Source: an uncultured Verrucomicrobiales bacterium (lineage in GTDB: Bacteria > Verrucomicrobiota > Verrucomicrobiia > Verrucomicrobiales > Akkermansiaceae). From it: 64,000 nt of DNA. The stretch is taken from positions 1 through 64,000 of the forward strand of contig CAJQKQ010000036.1 of NCBI GenBank assembly GCA_905478925.1, read 5' to 3'. Position numbers and translations under genes: made by a program. The notes below the pieces were generated by a model. It was not told the DNA's origin, did no database searches, and saw only the letters and a program-made list of their open reading frames with translations. Of the stretch, positions 9,186-17,176 are shown one piece after another; within the stretch, counting starts at the first letter, position 1; each line of letters starts with the position of its first letter.

Positions 9186-9839
9186 TCACACGATGCCCTG
9201 CCGGAGCGCCTTGGAAACGGCCTCTGTCTGGGTGCGGACATGCAGCTTCCGATAAACGGAGCGAAGGTGCATATCCACCGTGTGCGCTGAGATCGAAAGC
9301 TCGTCGGCGATCTCCTTTTTCGAGTATCCTTTCACCAGCGATTTCAGCACATCCTCCTCGCGGCCTGTCAGCGGATCGGTCTTCTCATCGGGACCATGCT
9401 TGGAGAATCCAGTGAGGATCATCGTGGCGATCGCGCTGCTCAGTGCCGACGCGCCATGGATGACGTCGTGGAGTCCGTCGAGGATCTCATCGGGATCCGC
9501 CGTTTTCAGAAGGTAGCCCGACGCGCCGTTGCAGATGGCACGGTAAACCCGTTCGCGATCGTCGAAGGCGGAGAGAATGAGAACCTTGAGGTCGGGGAGT
9601 TTCTTCCTGACCCTGACGAGCACTTCCAGGCCGTCCATCCTCGGAAGACCAAGATCAAGCAGAAGGACATCTGGATAGTCCGACGTGTAGTCGAGCTTCT
9701 CAAAAAATTCATCGGGAGTCGAAAAATGGTATGTGCATTCGAGATCATCCTCACCATCGATCAAGCGCCGGATCTGCTTTGCGAAAATCTGGTGATCCTC
9801 GAGAATCCAGATCTTGGATATGGTTTTTTTTTCGCTCAT
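9186..9839 (-). CDS. NarL/FixJ-type response regulator
   Basis: The N-terminal receiver domain has the acidic pair in WILEDHQ, the phosphoacceptor aspartate in DVLLLDLGLPRMDG and the conserved lysine in GYLLKTADPDEI. The C-terminal LuxR-type HTH is LTGREEDVLKSLV...GYSKKEIADELSIS followed by HTVDMHLRSVYRKL. At 217 residues it is a standard NarL-family regulator. Its start overlaps the stop of the upstream kinase by 4 bp (ATGA), so the two are a translationally coupled two-component pair. Targets are unknown; the rhamnose operon is the immediate neighbour. Confidence 0.93.
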   Translation of the reverse strand: MSEKKTISKIWILEDHQIFAKQIRRLIDGEDDLECTYHFSTPDEFFEKLDYTSDYPDVLLLDLGLPRMDGLEVLVRVRKKLPDLKVLILSAFDDRERVYRAICNGASGYLLKTADPDEILDGLHDVIHGASALSSAIATMILTGFSKHGPDEKTDPLTGREEDVLKSLVKGYSKKEIADELSISAHTVDMHLRSVYRKLHVRTQTEAVSKALRQGIV

Positions 9840-11878
9840 TTGATGGCTGGTGCTGCGATCAGGAGGGATCGCTTGACGGTCAGTAGAACCCGAGTTCCCT
9901 TGCCGGGTTCGGATTGCATTGCCAGATCACCCTCCAACACCCGCGCCCTTTCGTCCAGCTTCCATACCGGTTTTGTGATCTGCTTGCCGTCTTTTACGAT
10001 TTCCGGGAGCCCTTGGCCGTTATCGATCACTTCGAGCGCGAGCTTATCCCCCTCATCCCAGAGCCGGATCGAGACAGCTGTTGCCTGCGAGTGCTTGAGG
10101 ATATTGTGAACCGCCTCCTTGTAGAAAAGGAACAGGTGGCGCTTCGCATCGAGGGAGAGCTTCGACGCCGCCTTGTTGGAATCGCACTCGATGGAATAAT
10201 CCACTTCCCTGAGAAGCCTTGATGCAGTCTCACGCATGCGGTGCACGAGATCACCGATCGAATCCTGTTTCCTTTCAAGCAGCCAGACAATGTCACGCAT
10301 GGCCAGCGAACTCTCGCGAGCGATACTTTCCACTTCGCTGAGATCTTCGCCAACCGCTTCGGGTCCGTGCAGCCTCACCAGATCCTTTTTAGCCGTCCGT
10401 GCGATGAGTGAAATACTGCCGAGGTTACTGCCGATGTCATCGTGAAGGTCGGATGCAATTCTCTTCCGGAGATGATCGATCTGATTCTTTGAGATGAGGC
10501 GCCTGCGCTCGACGATGAAAACAGGTATCAGGAATGTCAGGCCGAACATCATCGCCGAGCCCCAGGTTGCATTGAGTTCGCTTTCTGCAGCCATCTGCGT
10601 ATGCATCGGCCGTAATGCCTTAATCTCTCTTTCCACCCGCCACCTGTCGTGCAGCTGATTGAGCCACGAACCCACGGGAATGATCTCACGCTCAGTGGCG
10701 TAACCGTCGGTGAGGTAATCCACGTCAGCGGACTCCTCGCCGAAGATCCTATTCACCGTCATACCTTGCGTGATGTTGCGCTGATCCGACCATATCTGGA
10801 TCTCCGAAAGACCAAAAAACGCCCTGTTACCGACCATACTAGCCTCAAGCCCGTTGATCCTGATTTGCTTTGCGGAGACGCCGCCGAGATTGAGAACCAG
10901 CGGAACATCGTGCGATACTCCTTTGAACGGATACTCCCAGCTGCAAATTGTCCTAAAATCGCTGGCACCCTCCTCAAGGATCTGCACCTCTAGAGTTTCC
11001 GGCATAATGCTGGCTTCAGGCATCCCCCGAATCTCGAAGGGGAATAGGATCAGCAGATCCAGCTTTTCCGTCTTTCCGAAATCAATGCCCCATTCGATCC
11101 GTTCATTCTGCGAGAGAGCCTCGAAATCTTCAATCCCCCTGTCCGTATCGATCCAATTGCCGCCCTCCCAGCCACCCAGAGGCATTCTCCCGTCCGTGAG
11201 CGCCTCGGGATACCAGAGGTCTTTCACCCTGACGGCTCCAACGGCGGAAACACTGGAACCGAAGGAAACAGGGAAACCGTCGGAAATAACCACCAGTTCC
11301 GACAATCCGAAGATCTCGCTATGCCCCCTGATCTGCCCTAACTTCACGGTAATCCGGATATATCTAGCGACGGCAGACTGGCCGGAAAACTTGACCGGCT
11401 TGCCCCCGGTCTCGGGAAAGATACCTTCCCCGGTGTCATAAAGTATCTGGCGTTCGGAGAAATCCTCCAACCTCGAGAACTCTATGCTGAACCTCTTGGG
11501 AAACAGGCTTCCTCCTTTGGAGAAGTCCCCTTGCAATGGGACGAGGAAAAGCGAATCGATAGGGAAGTCCCTGCCAAGATCGACAGTCAGTGAGGGCTGC
11601 GGATCCTTGGGCTCGAAGCGTGCTCCCCTGGCACCAATTCCGAACTTCAGGGGATTCTGGTTGTGTGCGACCAGAGACATTAACTGCTGGTTCAGAAACT
11701 CCACCCGACCTTCCATCTTGACCAGATTCGGATTGAATAACCTCGCCACCTTACCGATTGGGTTCGCCATGGAAGGAGCAGCCACAGAGATCCCTCCGCA
11801 AACCAAAGCGGAAAATACACCAAAGACCAGTAGGCTCGAAGCCTGACGTCTAAGCAATAGCAAGGGACTGCTGATCAC
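9836..11878 (-). CDS. Sensor histidine kinase with discoidin-like extracytoplasmic domains
   Basis: The 680-residue protein begins with a signal or anchor segment (LLVFGVFSALVCGGISVAAP). It then has about 400 extracytoplasmic residues that read as two F5/8C (discoidin/galactose-binding-like) modules, with VDLGRDFPIDSLFLVPLQ and VARYIRITVKLGQ in the first and EWGIDFGKTEKLDLLILF and QIRINGLEA in the second. A membrane helix near residue 450 leads to a HisKA_3 helix with the phosphoacceptor in ASDLHDDIGSNLGSISLIA. The HATPase domain carries EAVHNILKHSQA, VIDNGQGLPE and GKGTRVLL. Such kinases pair with NarL regulators, as here. Discoidin folds often bind glycans, so a polysaccharide signal is plausible but unproven. 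Confidence 0.88.
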   Translation of the reverse strand: MISSPLLLLRRQASSLLVFGVFSALVCGGISVAAPSMANPIGKVARLFNPNLVKMEGRVEFLNQQLMSLVAHNQNPLKFGIGARGARFEPKDPQPSLTVDLGRDFPIDSLFLVPLQGDFSKGGSLFPKRFSIEFSRLEDFSERQILYDTGEGIFPETGGKPVKFSGQSAVARYIRITVKLGQIRGHSEIFGLSELVVISDGFPVSFGSSVSAVGAVRVKDLWYPEALTDGRMPLGGWEGGNWIDTDRGIEDFEALSQNERIEWGIDFGKTEKLDLLILFPFEIRGMPEASIMPETLEVQILEEGASDFRTICSWEYPFKGVSHDVPLVLNLGGVSAKQIRINGLEASMVGNRAFFGLSEIQIWSDQRNITQGMTVNRIFGEESADVDYLTDGYATEREIIPVGSWLNQLHDRWRVEREIKALRPMHTQMAAESELNATWGSAMMFGLTFLIPVFIVERRRLISKNQIDHLRKRIASDLHDDIGSNLGSISLIARTAKKDLVRLHGPEAVGEDLSEVESIARESSLAMRDIVWLLERKQDSIGDLVHRMRETASRLLREVDYSIECDSNKAASKLSLDAKRHLFLFYKEAVHNILKHSQATAVSIRLWDEGDKLALEVIDNGQGLPEIVKDGKQITKPVWKLDERARVLEGDLAMQSEPGKGTRVLLTVKRSLLIAAPAIK

Positions 11879-12105
11879 GCCGCAGAAAATAACAAACTTT
11901 TTAAAACTATCAAGGGGAATTAAGTAAAAATTAAGGATTCTCCACAGAATTGTTGGGATTCCCTTAGGTTTTCCGAGTGAATCATTTGTAAAATTTTCAC
12001 TGCAACCAACTCCCTTAATTTTATTCTTGCTAAATATCTGTTGCTGCGCACTAATGGCAGCTCGATCAGATTAAGAAATGGTTTGGTCGCTCTTTGTTTG
12101 GTCTG

Positions 12106-12148
12106 TGACGCCAGGATCGGAGGAATTGCTTTAAGAAAATTGGCGTCA
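12106..12148 (+). promoter_or_regulatory. 5'-UTR stem-loop ahead of the RRM gene
   Basis: TGACGCCA (12106-12113) and TGGCGTCA (12141-12148) form a perfect 8-bp stem that ends 11 nt before the RRM start codon. The 27-nt loop holds the only Shine-Dalgarno-like motif, GGAGGA, 36 nt from the ATG. Folding would shorten the gap between that motif and the start codon. A temperature- or protein-responsive leader is possible, since glycine-rich RRM proteins are often cold-induced. Confidence 0.4.
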
Positions 12149-12159
12149 GAATAGAACAA

Positions 12160-12567
12160 ATGGATATTTATGTGGGCAACCTGCCCTACACAGCAACAGA
12201 AGAAGACGTCTCCGGACTCTTCGCCGAATATGGCCCCGTCGAACGGGTCAAAATCATCACTGACCGTGACACCGGACAATCCAAGGGATTTGCCTTCGTG
12301 ACACTCGGTGACCAAAGCCAACTCAATGCAGCCATCGAGGCTCTCAACGAGCAGGATTACCAAGGCCGCGCACTTCGCGTGAACGCCTCCGAACCCCGTG
12401 AAGCACGTCCAAGCGGCGGTGGTGGATACGGCGGCGGCGGCGGCGGCGGTGGTGGATACGGCGGCGGCGGCGGTGGAAACCGCGGCGGCGGCGGTGGCGG
12501 CGGCTACAAAGGCGGCGGTGGAAACCGTGGCGGTGGCGGCGGTGGTCGCGACGGCGGTCGCTGGTAA
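12160..12567 (+). CDS. Glycine-rich RNA-binding protein (single RRM)
   Basis: The N-terminal 75 residues form one RNA recognition motif. RNP2 is IYVGNLPY and RNP1 is KGFAFVTL, with the aromatic residues that stack on RNA intact. The remaining 55 or so residues are almost only glycine, arranged as GGGGYGGGG and GGNRGGGG blocks ending in GGRDGGRW. This matches bacterial and plant-type cold-inducible glycine-rich RRM proteins. Such proteins act as RNA chaperones. A 280-bp AT-rich upstream region and a leader hairpin suggest post-transcriptional control. A strong terminator follows 38 bp after the stop. Confidence 0.92.
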   Translation: MDIYVGNLPYTATEEDVSGLFAEYGPVERVKIITDRDTGQSKGFAFVTLGDQSQLNAAIEALNEQDYQGRALRVNASEPREARPSGGGGYGGGGGGGGGYGGGGGGNRGGGGGGGYKGGGGNRGGGGGGRDGGRW

Positions 12568-12605
12568 GCGTCCTCTCCCGCAAGTTCACTTTTGAACTTC
12601 TCACT

Positions 12606-12641
12606 CGCCCGGTTCCCTTCTTGGGATCCGGGCGTTTTATT
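12606..12641 (+). terminator. Intrinsic terminator after the RRM gene
   Basis: CGCCCGG-T-TCCC and GGGA-T-CCGGGCG pair with a 5-nt loop and one T-T mismatch, followed by GTTTTATT. It overlaps the 3' end of the convergent DUF4250 gene. Confidence 0.8.
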
Positions 12642-12828
12642 ATCTAAACTGCCGCTGCTCTTCGCGGTAAGCGTATCCCGCGATCTCCATCTTGCGGACA
12701 AGCCCGTCGCGAGGCAATCCGTGTGTCTTCGCAAGATCCACCAGTGACTCCGCGTTATTGCGAAGCTCCGTATTGAGCAAGCCCACCAGCAGGTGGGGAT
12801 CCATGGTTTCCCAATTTGTAAGATCCAT
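12640..12828 (-). CDS. DUF4250 family small protein
   Basis: The 62-residue protein fits the DUF4250 pattern: MDPHLLVGLLNTELRN near the N terminus, a central DLAKTHGLPRDGLVRKM helix pair and a C-terminal GYAYREEQRQFR. Function in this family is unknown. The helical layout looks like a small HTH or scaffold fold. It starts 4 bp after the stop of the upstream DUF2007-like gene, so the two form one unit. The ATG at 12828 fits family length; 12804 is possible. Confidence 0.75.
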   Translation of the reverse strand: MDLTNWETMDPHLLVGLLNTELRNNAESLVDLAKTHGLPRDGLVRKMEIAGYAYREEQRQFR

Positions 12829-12832
12829 GCCG

Positions 12833-13186
12833 CTATACTGACTCGCCGCCGCCAGCAGGCAAGTCACTGTTCACGATCGTTTTCCCGCAGGACCAGCATA
12901 TGTCGAAATTCCCGGGATTGATCTCGCTGCAGGCGGGGCATTCGATCTCAAGATCGGCACCCTTTGAATTTTCGGTAATCTGGTGCCGAATAATTTCCAT
13001 TGCACGCGGGTAGTCTGTGTCGTCCACGACACACAGCGCCGGAAAAAACTCAGGGATAGGAATCTCGGTGAGCCCAGACATGGTTAGGTGCTTATTCCTT
13101 ACAATCGTTGCAATGCCCTCGGCCTCGATGACGGATTGAAAATAGCCGACCTTTGTATAGTCCTGTTCACGGAAGAGTTCCTTCAT
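12833..13186 (-). CDS. DUF2007-like protein with C-terminal zinc ribbon
   Basis: Residues 1-75 match the DUF2007 'putative signal transducing' pattern: REQDYTKVGYFQSVIEAEGI, then ALCVVDDTDYPRAMEII. The tail carries a zinc ribbon with two CxxC knuckles (CPAC and CWSC). The protein has 117 residues from ATG 13186. A longer frame to 13330 would run through the divergent transporter gene and is rejected. Its start codon overlaps that of the opposite-strand CDF gene in the tetranucleotide CATG (13184-13187), which makes at least one of these starts doubtful. Confidence 0.7.
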   Translation of the reverse strand: MKELFREQDYTKVGYFQSVIEAEGIATIVRNKHLTMSGLTEIPIPEFFPALCVVDDTDYPRAMEIIRHQITENSKGADLEIECPACSEINPGNFDICWSCGKTIVNSDLPAGGGESV

Positions 13187-14201
13187 GCCCGAGGACAATG
13201 CACAGGTTTCTCCGTCCACGCCATCTCCGATCATTCTCCCGTTCCCCAACCACGGTTTTGCCGTTGGCTTTCCAAGCCCAAGCGACCAGCCTTTCCATGT
13301 GCCGGGAGCCAGCCAGCAAAAAAGAATCATGAACCTGTCACTTGCGGTGGCAGTTGTTCTGCTGGCCGGGAAAACATTCGCTTCTGTGGTGACAGGTTCC
13401 TCGGCGATTTACTCGGATGCCGCAGAGTCGGTGGTGCATGTTTTCGCCGTCGCGTTCGCGGGCTGGGCTCTCAGGCTTTCTCTCAAGCCTGCCGACGACA
13501 CCCATCATTTCGGCCACGACAAGATTGCCTATATATCCTCGGGCTTCGAAGGTGCCATGATTTCCGCCGCTGCGGTGCTAATCCTCTATGAAGCAGGTAA
13601 ACAATTTGTATACGGCGTTGCGCTCGCAAATCTCGGTATCGGTCTCTGGATTACTTCCGCCGCCGCCGCGCTCAACCTCGCGCTCGGACTTTCCTTGGTG
13701 AGAATCGCGCGGAGTACCGGTTCCTCGCTCATCCGCGCCAACGGCATCCATGTGCTTACCGATGTCTGCTCGAGCATTGCGGTCATCACCGCACTCATCC
13801 TGGTCAAGCTAACCGGTTGGCTGTGGTGGGATCCCATCTGTGCAATTCTTGCCGCAATCAACATCCTGCGGATCGGCCTCAGTCTCATCCGCGATAGTCT
13901 TGGAGGTCTACTCGACGAAGCCGATCCCGCCATCGAACAACAGGCGAAGGATGTCCTTGATCGGGAAACGACCGCCCGGGAACTGGCATACCACAATTTC
14001 CGCCACCGCCACTCTGGGCGTGCCCATTGGGTCGAGTTCCATCTGGTTTTCCCAGATGCGATGAGCGTCGGCAGGGCTCATGAGGAGGCAACACAGATCG
14101 AAGCTGCCGTGGCGCAAATCATCGCGCCGGAGGGGAGAGTCATCACCCACCTCGAACCCCGATCCTCGGAACAGCGGATCGAACCCTGGGAAAAGCCTTA
14201 G
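13185..14201 (+). CDS. Cation diffusion facilitator family transporter
   Basis: CDF proteins export divalent cations (Zn, Fe, Co, Mn) in exchange for protons. This protein has six hydrophobic segments. TM2 has metal ligands in YSDAAESVVHV, a cytoplasmic HHFGHDKIAY histidine motif follows, and TM5 has HVLTDVCSSI. The C-terminal cytoplasmic domain includes HRHSGRAHWVEFHLVFPD, the CDF dimerisation/metal-sensing fold. The frame from ATG 13185 gives 338 residues with a proline-rich head. A GTG at 13299 or the ATG at 13329 would remove the overlap with the divergent gene and still keep the whole membrane domain. Confidence 0.88.
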   Translation: MPEDNAQVSPSTPSPIILPFPNHGFAVGFPSPSDQPFHVPGASQQKRIMNLSLAVAVVLLAGKTFASVVTGSSAIYSDAAESVVHVFAVAFAGWALRLSLKPADDTHHFGHDKIAYISSGFEGAMISAAAVLILYEAGKQFVYGVALANLGIGLWITSAAAALNLALGLSLVRIARSTGSSLIRANGIHVLTDVCSSIAVITALILVKLTGWLWWDPICAILAAINILRIGLSLIRDSLGGLLDEADPAIEQQAKDVLDRETTARELAYHNFRHRHSGRAHWVEFHLVFPDAMSVGRAHEEATQIEAAVAQIIAPEGRVITHLEPRSSEQRIEPWEKP

Positions 14202-14209
14202 CCTTACGT

Positions 14210-14539
14210 CTAGGAGATCATGATCCGATAAGCCCAGAAGAGCATGAGGACAGTGGCCGCCGTGAGCAGCAGCAGCATTGCGAGGCTCTGCCGCTGAGTG
14301 CGGAGGACGTTCTCGATCTGGCCCCTACTCAAGTTTCTTTCAAACCGGTTGATCTGCTGGCGTTCCTCGATCTCCGCCATCGGCGGCATTGTGGATTCAC
14401 GGTCACGTCTTTCCCTTTCCAAGCGGGCGGGCAGTTTCACTACCTCCTTGTGCGCTTCTTCAAGTCGCTTGCCCCTCTCGCGGAGAGCGGTAAGTTCCAG
14501 ATCCTCCTCAAACAAATTCGTCTGTTTCATCTTAGCCAT
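14210..14539 (-). CDS. Coiled-coil protein with C-terminal membrane anchor
   Basis: The 109-residue protein is charged and helical (LTALRERGKRLEEAHKEVVK, ARLERERRDRE) and ends in one hydrophobic helix (LAMLLLLTAATVLMLFWAY). This gives a tail-anchored topology. It is 4 bp downstream of another coiled-coil, tail-anchored gene and probably forms a pair with it. No family is recognised. A structural or membrane-organising role is possible but unsupported. Confidence 0.6.
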   Translation of the reverse strand: MAKMKQTNLFEEDLELTALRERGKRLEEAHKEVVKLPARLERERRDRESTMPPMAEIEERQQINRFERNLSRGQIENVLRTQRQSLAMLLLLTAATVLMLFWAYRIMIS

Positions 14540-14543
14540 GGTT

Positions 14544-15116
14544 TTATCTGATTAGGTAAACAACAAGCGCCAGGACACCCAGTGCGATGATAGGCAGGTT
14601 GAACGCGAGTCCGCTGACGAACTGGGTGCGGAATTCCGAAACTCCGTTTTGAGCCTTGATTCTGCGGCGCCCGCCCTTGGAAGGCCTGCCGAAAATACCA
14701 CCGGCGCGACTGCCCTCAAAATAGGCCGCCGCCTGGTCGTATTCATCCTCTGCCTGGTCGGTCACAATCGTCGCCTTGTCGAGTTTTGCGTGAAGGTTGT
14801 CTTTCGTCCATTTCTCCGGATCGTGCTTCTGGATTTTGTCGAGGTGCTCGGAGAAACATGAGCGGCACTGCTCCAATTGATCTGTCTCCTCGCGCATCTC
14901 GAAGAGCTCCCTGTCAATCAGGGTGATCGCTGACGAAAGTTTCTCGGTGAGTTCGACCTGCTGGGAAAGGAACTCGCGCTTGCGGCTGGTAAGCTCCTCC
15001 AACACGTGTTTCTTCCTCTCAAGTTCCTCACGCTCCTGCTGGATGCGCTCCAACTCTAGCTGCGCACTGCGGATCTTGTCATCGTAATCGTCCTGGCGTC
15101 CTCCGCGCCTCGGCAT
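14544..15116 (-). CDS. Long coiled-coil protein with C-terminal membrane helix
   Basis: From ATG 15116 the protein has 190 residues. About 100 N-terminal residues are predicted coiled coil (IRSAQLELERIQQEREELER, VELTEKLSSAITLIDRELFE). A basic glycine-rich linker (FGRPSKGGRRRIKAQNG) leads to a hydrophobic C terminus (LPIIALGVLALVVYLI). A longer frame to 15173 adds residues with no homology signal. It lies 4 bp upstream of a second tail-anchored coiled-coil gene. The function is unknown. Confidence 0.6.
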   Translation of the reverse strand: MPRRGGRQDDYDDKIRSAQLELERIQQEREELERKKHVLEELTSRKREFLSQQVELTEKLSSAITLIDRELFEMREETDQLEQCRSCFSEHLDKIQKHDPEKWTKDNLHAKLDKATIVTDQAEDEYDQAAAYFEGSRAGGIFGRPSKGGRRRIKAQNGVSEFRTQFVSGLAFNLPIIALGVLALVVYLIR

Positions 15117-15355
15117 ATCTAGCTGGCTTGAGCGCACGTTGATTGGGTGGGTATGTTTGTTGGATACAGGCATAAACGTAAAAATATTTCATATTTCCTA
15201 ACCATTTCCGCATCCTTATGCCAGCTAAATATTCATGAAATATGGAGTATTGTGTCCTCTCGACAGCCACCACACCGCACCCAATACCCGTATTTTGCGC
15301 ACCAAAGCGTTTTCCAGCTTGTAAGGGTGCCGCTCCGATTGTCGTATGCTGCGTA

Positions 15356-16498
15356 ATGAAAAACACGATTCTCGCCATCATGTCGGCAGCGGCCACCATA
15401 GCCTGCGCCGCCGAAGTCCCTAAGGTTCTACCGATCGGATCCGATCTCCCTTCCTTTTCCCTACCGGGCACCGATGGAAAAATGCACACGGAAAAGGATT
15501 ACGCAGCAGCCAAAGTCCTCTGCATCATTTTTACCTGCAACCATTGCCCCGACTCCGTGGCAGCCGCCGCCCGTACTGAGAAAATCCACAAGGATTACAA
15601 GGACAAGGGGATCGCCATCGTTGCGGTCAATGCGAACAACCCAGCCAGCCTGCGTCCGGACGAACTTGGCTACTCGCCCTACGGAGACTCATTCGAGGAG
15701 ATGCAACCTTTCGCCGATAGCTACGGCTGGAGTTTCCCCTATCTCTACGACGGCGAGACACAGGCCTTTGCGACGGCATGCGGCGCTCAGTCCACACCCC
15801 ACATCTTCGTCTTCGATAAGGAACGTAAGCTCCGCTACACCGGACGAATGGACGACGCAGGACGGTCCAAGGAACCCGTCGAGAAATCTTACGTCCGCGA
15901 CGCCTTCGACGCGCTCCTTGCCGGCAAGCAAATCGCGGAGCCAGTGACACGCTCCTTCGGCTGCTCTACGAAATGGCTCTTCAAGGGCAACAGCGTTGCC
16001 AAGGAACAGAAAGCCTGGGAAACCAAACCAGTAACACTCGACGACCTCGACGAAGCGCTTGCCAAGACCCTTCGCGAGAACAAATCAGGGAATGTCCGCG
16101 TCATCAATTTCTGGTCCACCACCTGCGGCCCCTGCGTTGCCGAGTTCCCCATGCTCGTGGAAACATACCGCCGTTTCCAGAACCGCAACGTCGACTTTAT
16201 CTCTATCTCCATGGATCCCGCAGAGGACAAAGCCAAGGTCAAGAAATTCCTCGAATCACGCCAAGCCGCCCTCTCGATACGCACCAAGCCTTCGATGAAG
16301 AAGGAAGGTCGCACCTCCAATAATTACATCTGGACCGGCGCCAACCCGGACAAGCTCGCCGAGGCGATTGCCCCGAAATGGACCGGAGCCCTGCCCCTCA
16401 CGGTCATCATCTCGCCCACCGGTGATATTCTCTGGACCGAGGATGGCGAGGTCGATGCCGTCGAGCTCCGCACCGAGATACTCAAAGGACTGGATTGA
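15356..16498 (+). CDS. Exported protein with two thioredoxin-like domains
   Basis: A signal peptide (MKNTILAIMSAAATIACAAE) precedes two thioredoxin folds. The first is redoxin/AhpC-like (LPSFSLPGTDGKMHTEKDYA) with the redox motif CNHC in IIFTCNHCPDSV. The second, from about residue 240, has FWSTTCGPCVAEFPMLVETY with the classical CGPC site. It also has TGALPLTVIISPTGDILW, which provides the cis-proline neighbourhood. At 380 residues it is a tandem thiol-disulfide oxidoreductase, probably periplasmic. The ATG at 15356 is chosen because the signal peptide starts there. Confidence 0.85.
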   Translation: MKNTILAIMSAAATIACAAEVPKVLPIGSDLPSFSLPGTDGKMHTEKDYAAAKVLCIIFTCNHCPDSVAAAARTEKIHKDYKDKGIAIVAVNANNPASLRPDELGYSPYGDSFEEMQPFADSYGWSFPYLYDGETQAFATACGAQSTPHIFVFDKERKLRYTGRMDDAGRSKEPVEKSYVRDAFDALLAGKQIAEPVTRSFGCSTKWLFKGNSVAKEQKAWETKPVTLDDLDEALAKTLRENKSGNVRVINFWSTTCGPCVAEFPMLVETYRRFQNRNVDFISISMDPAEDKAKVKKFLESRQAALSIRTKPSMKKEGRTSNNYIWTGANPDKLAEAIAPKWTGALPLTVIISPTGDILWTEDGEVDAVELRTEILKGLD

Positions 16499-16641
16499 CC
16501 CTGCCGTATAGCGGTTTCCGGGTTTTCGAAAATCCTACGCGATCCCGTAATATCCGGATCAGAAAACCATGTCATGATGACCTTGTCGTCCGAGCATGAT
16601 TATTTCCCCCATCGTGCTCAGAAGCAGTCTCGAATTCTCAA

Positions 16642-16678
16642 GCGAAAGGCGGAGCCGACCCACGGCTCCGCCTTTCGC
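16642..16678. terminator. Perfect 16-bp hairpin
   Basis: GCGAAAGGCGGAGCCG and its exact reverse complement flank the loop ACCCA. It is 143 bp after the thioredoxin gene and could terminate it, although only three T follow within the stem end. The rest of 16499-16774 holds nothing recognisable. Confidence 0.5.
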
Positions 16679-16774
16679 ATTCCGGTTGCATTGGGCGGGA
16701 GTTTCTCGCTATCCGTGCTATCTGCTTCATAAAGGATTCCTTACGGAAAATGGAAATCATCACCCACCCAGACC

Positions 16775-17128
16775 ATGAAAAAATGCCCGTATTGCGTTGA
16801 GGAAATCCAGGATGAGGCGGTCAAGTGCAAGCACTGCGGCGAGTTCCTCGACGAGTCCAAGCGCCCCGCGTACTACGCCCCTCCCCCGCTGCCCGCAGCA
16901 AACAGCCTGCCTTGGTATTTCCGGACTGTTACGATCGTAATCGTAATCCTGAGTTTCCCACCACTCGCACTTCCACAGATCATTTGGCATCCGAAGATGC
17001 CTATGGTTTGGAAAATCGTCAGTTGCTTCGCCATCCTGCTTATCAGCTGGGGCGTCTGGATACTTACCGTCCGTTCCATCGCAGCATTCAACGAGGCGCT
17101 AGAAGTGATCCGAGAATTGCAGATGTAA
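16775..17128 (+). CDS. Zinc-ribbon membrane protein
   Basis: The 117-residue protein starts with a zinc ribbon (KKCPYCVEEIQDEAVKCKHC, two CxxC pairs, then GEFL). A proline-rich linker leads to two membrane helices (VTIVIVILSFPPLAL and IVSCFAILLISWGVWIL). The layout matches the many 'zinc ribbon domain-containing' membrane proteins of unknown role in Verrucomicrobiota. It is followed 48 bp later by the GHL10 gene. Confidence 0.7.
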   Translation: MKKCPYCVEEIQDEAVKCKHCGEFLDESKRPAYYAPPPLPAANSLPWYFRTVTIVIVILSFPPLALPQIIWHPKMPMVWKIVSCFAILLISWGVWILTVRSIAAFNEALEVIRELQM

Positions 17129-17176
17129 GTTCCGTCTTCACTTGCCGATTCATCATTTCAGTCGATCATTCGACCC

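Noticed and set aside
12418..12560. Tandem GGC-rich repeat as a possible DNA repeat array
   Set aside because: The periodicity is that of glycine codons in the RRM protein tail and does not form a separate repeat or CRISPR array.
12344..12604. Arginine/histidine-rich minus-strand frame over the RRM gene
   Set aside because: It is only the complement of the glycine-codon repeat.
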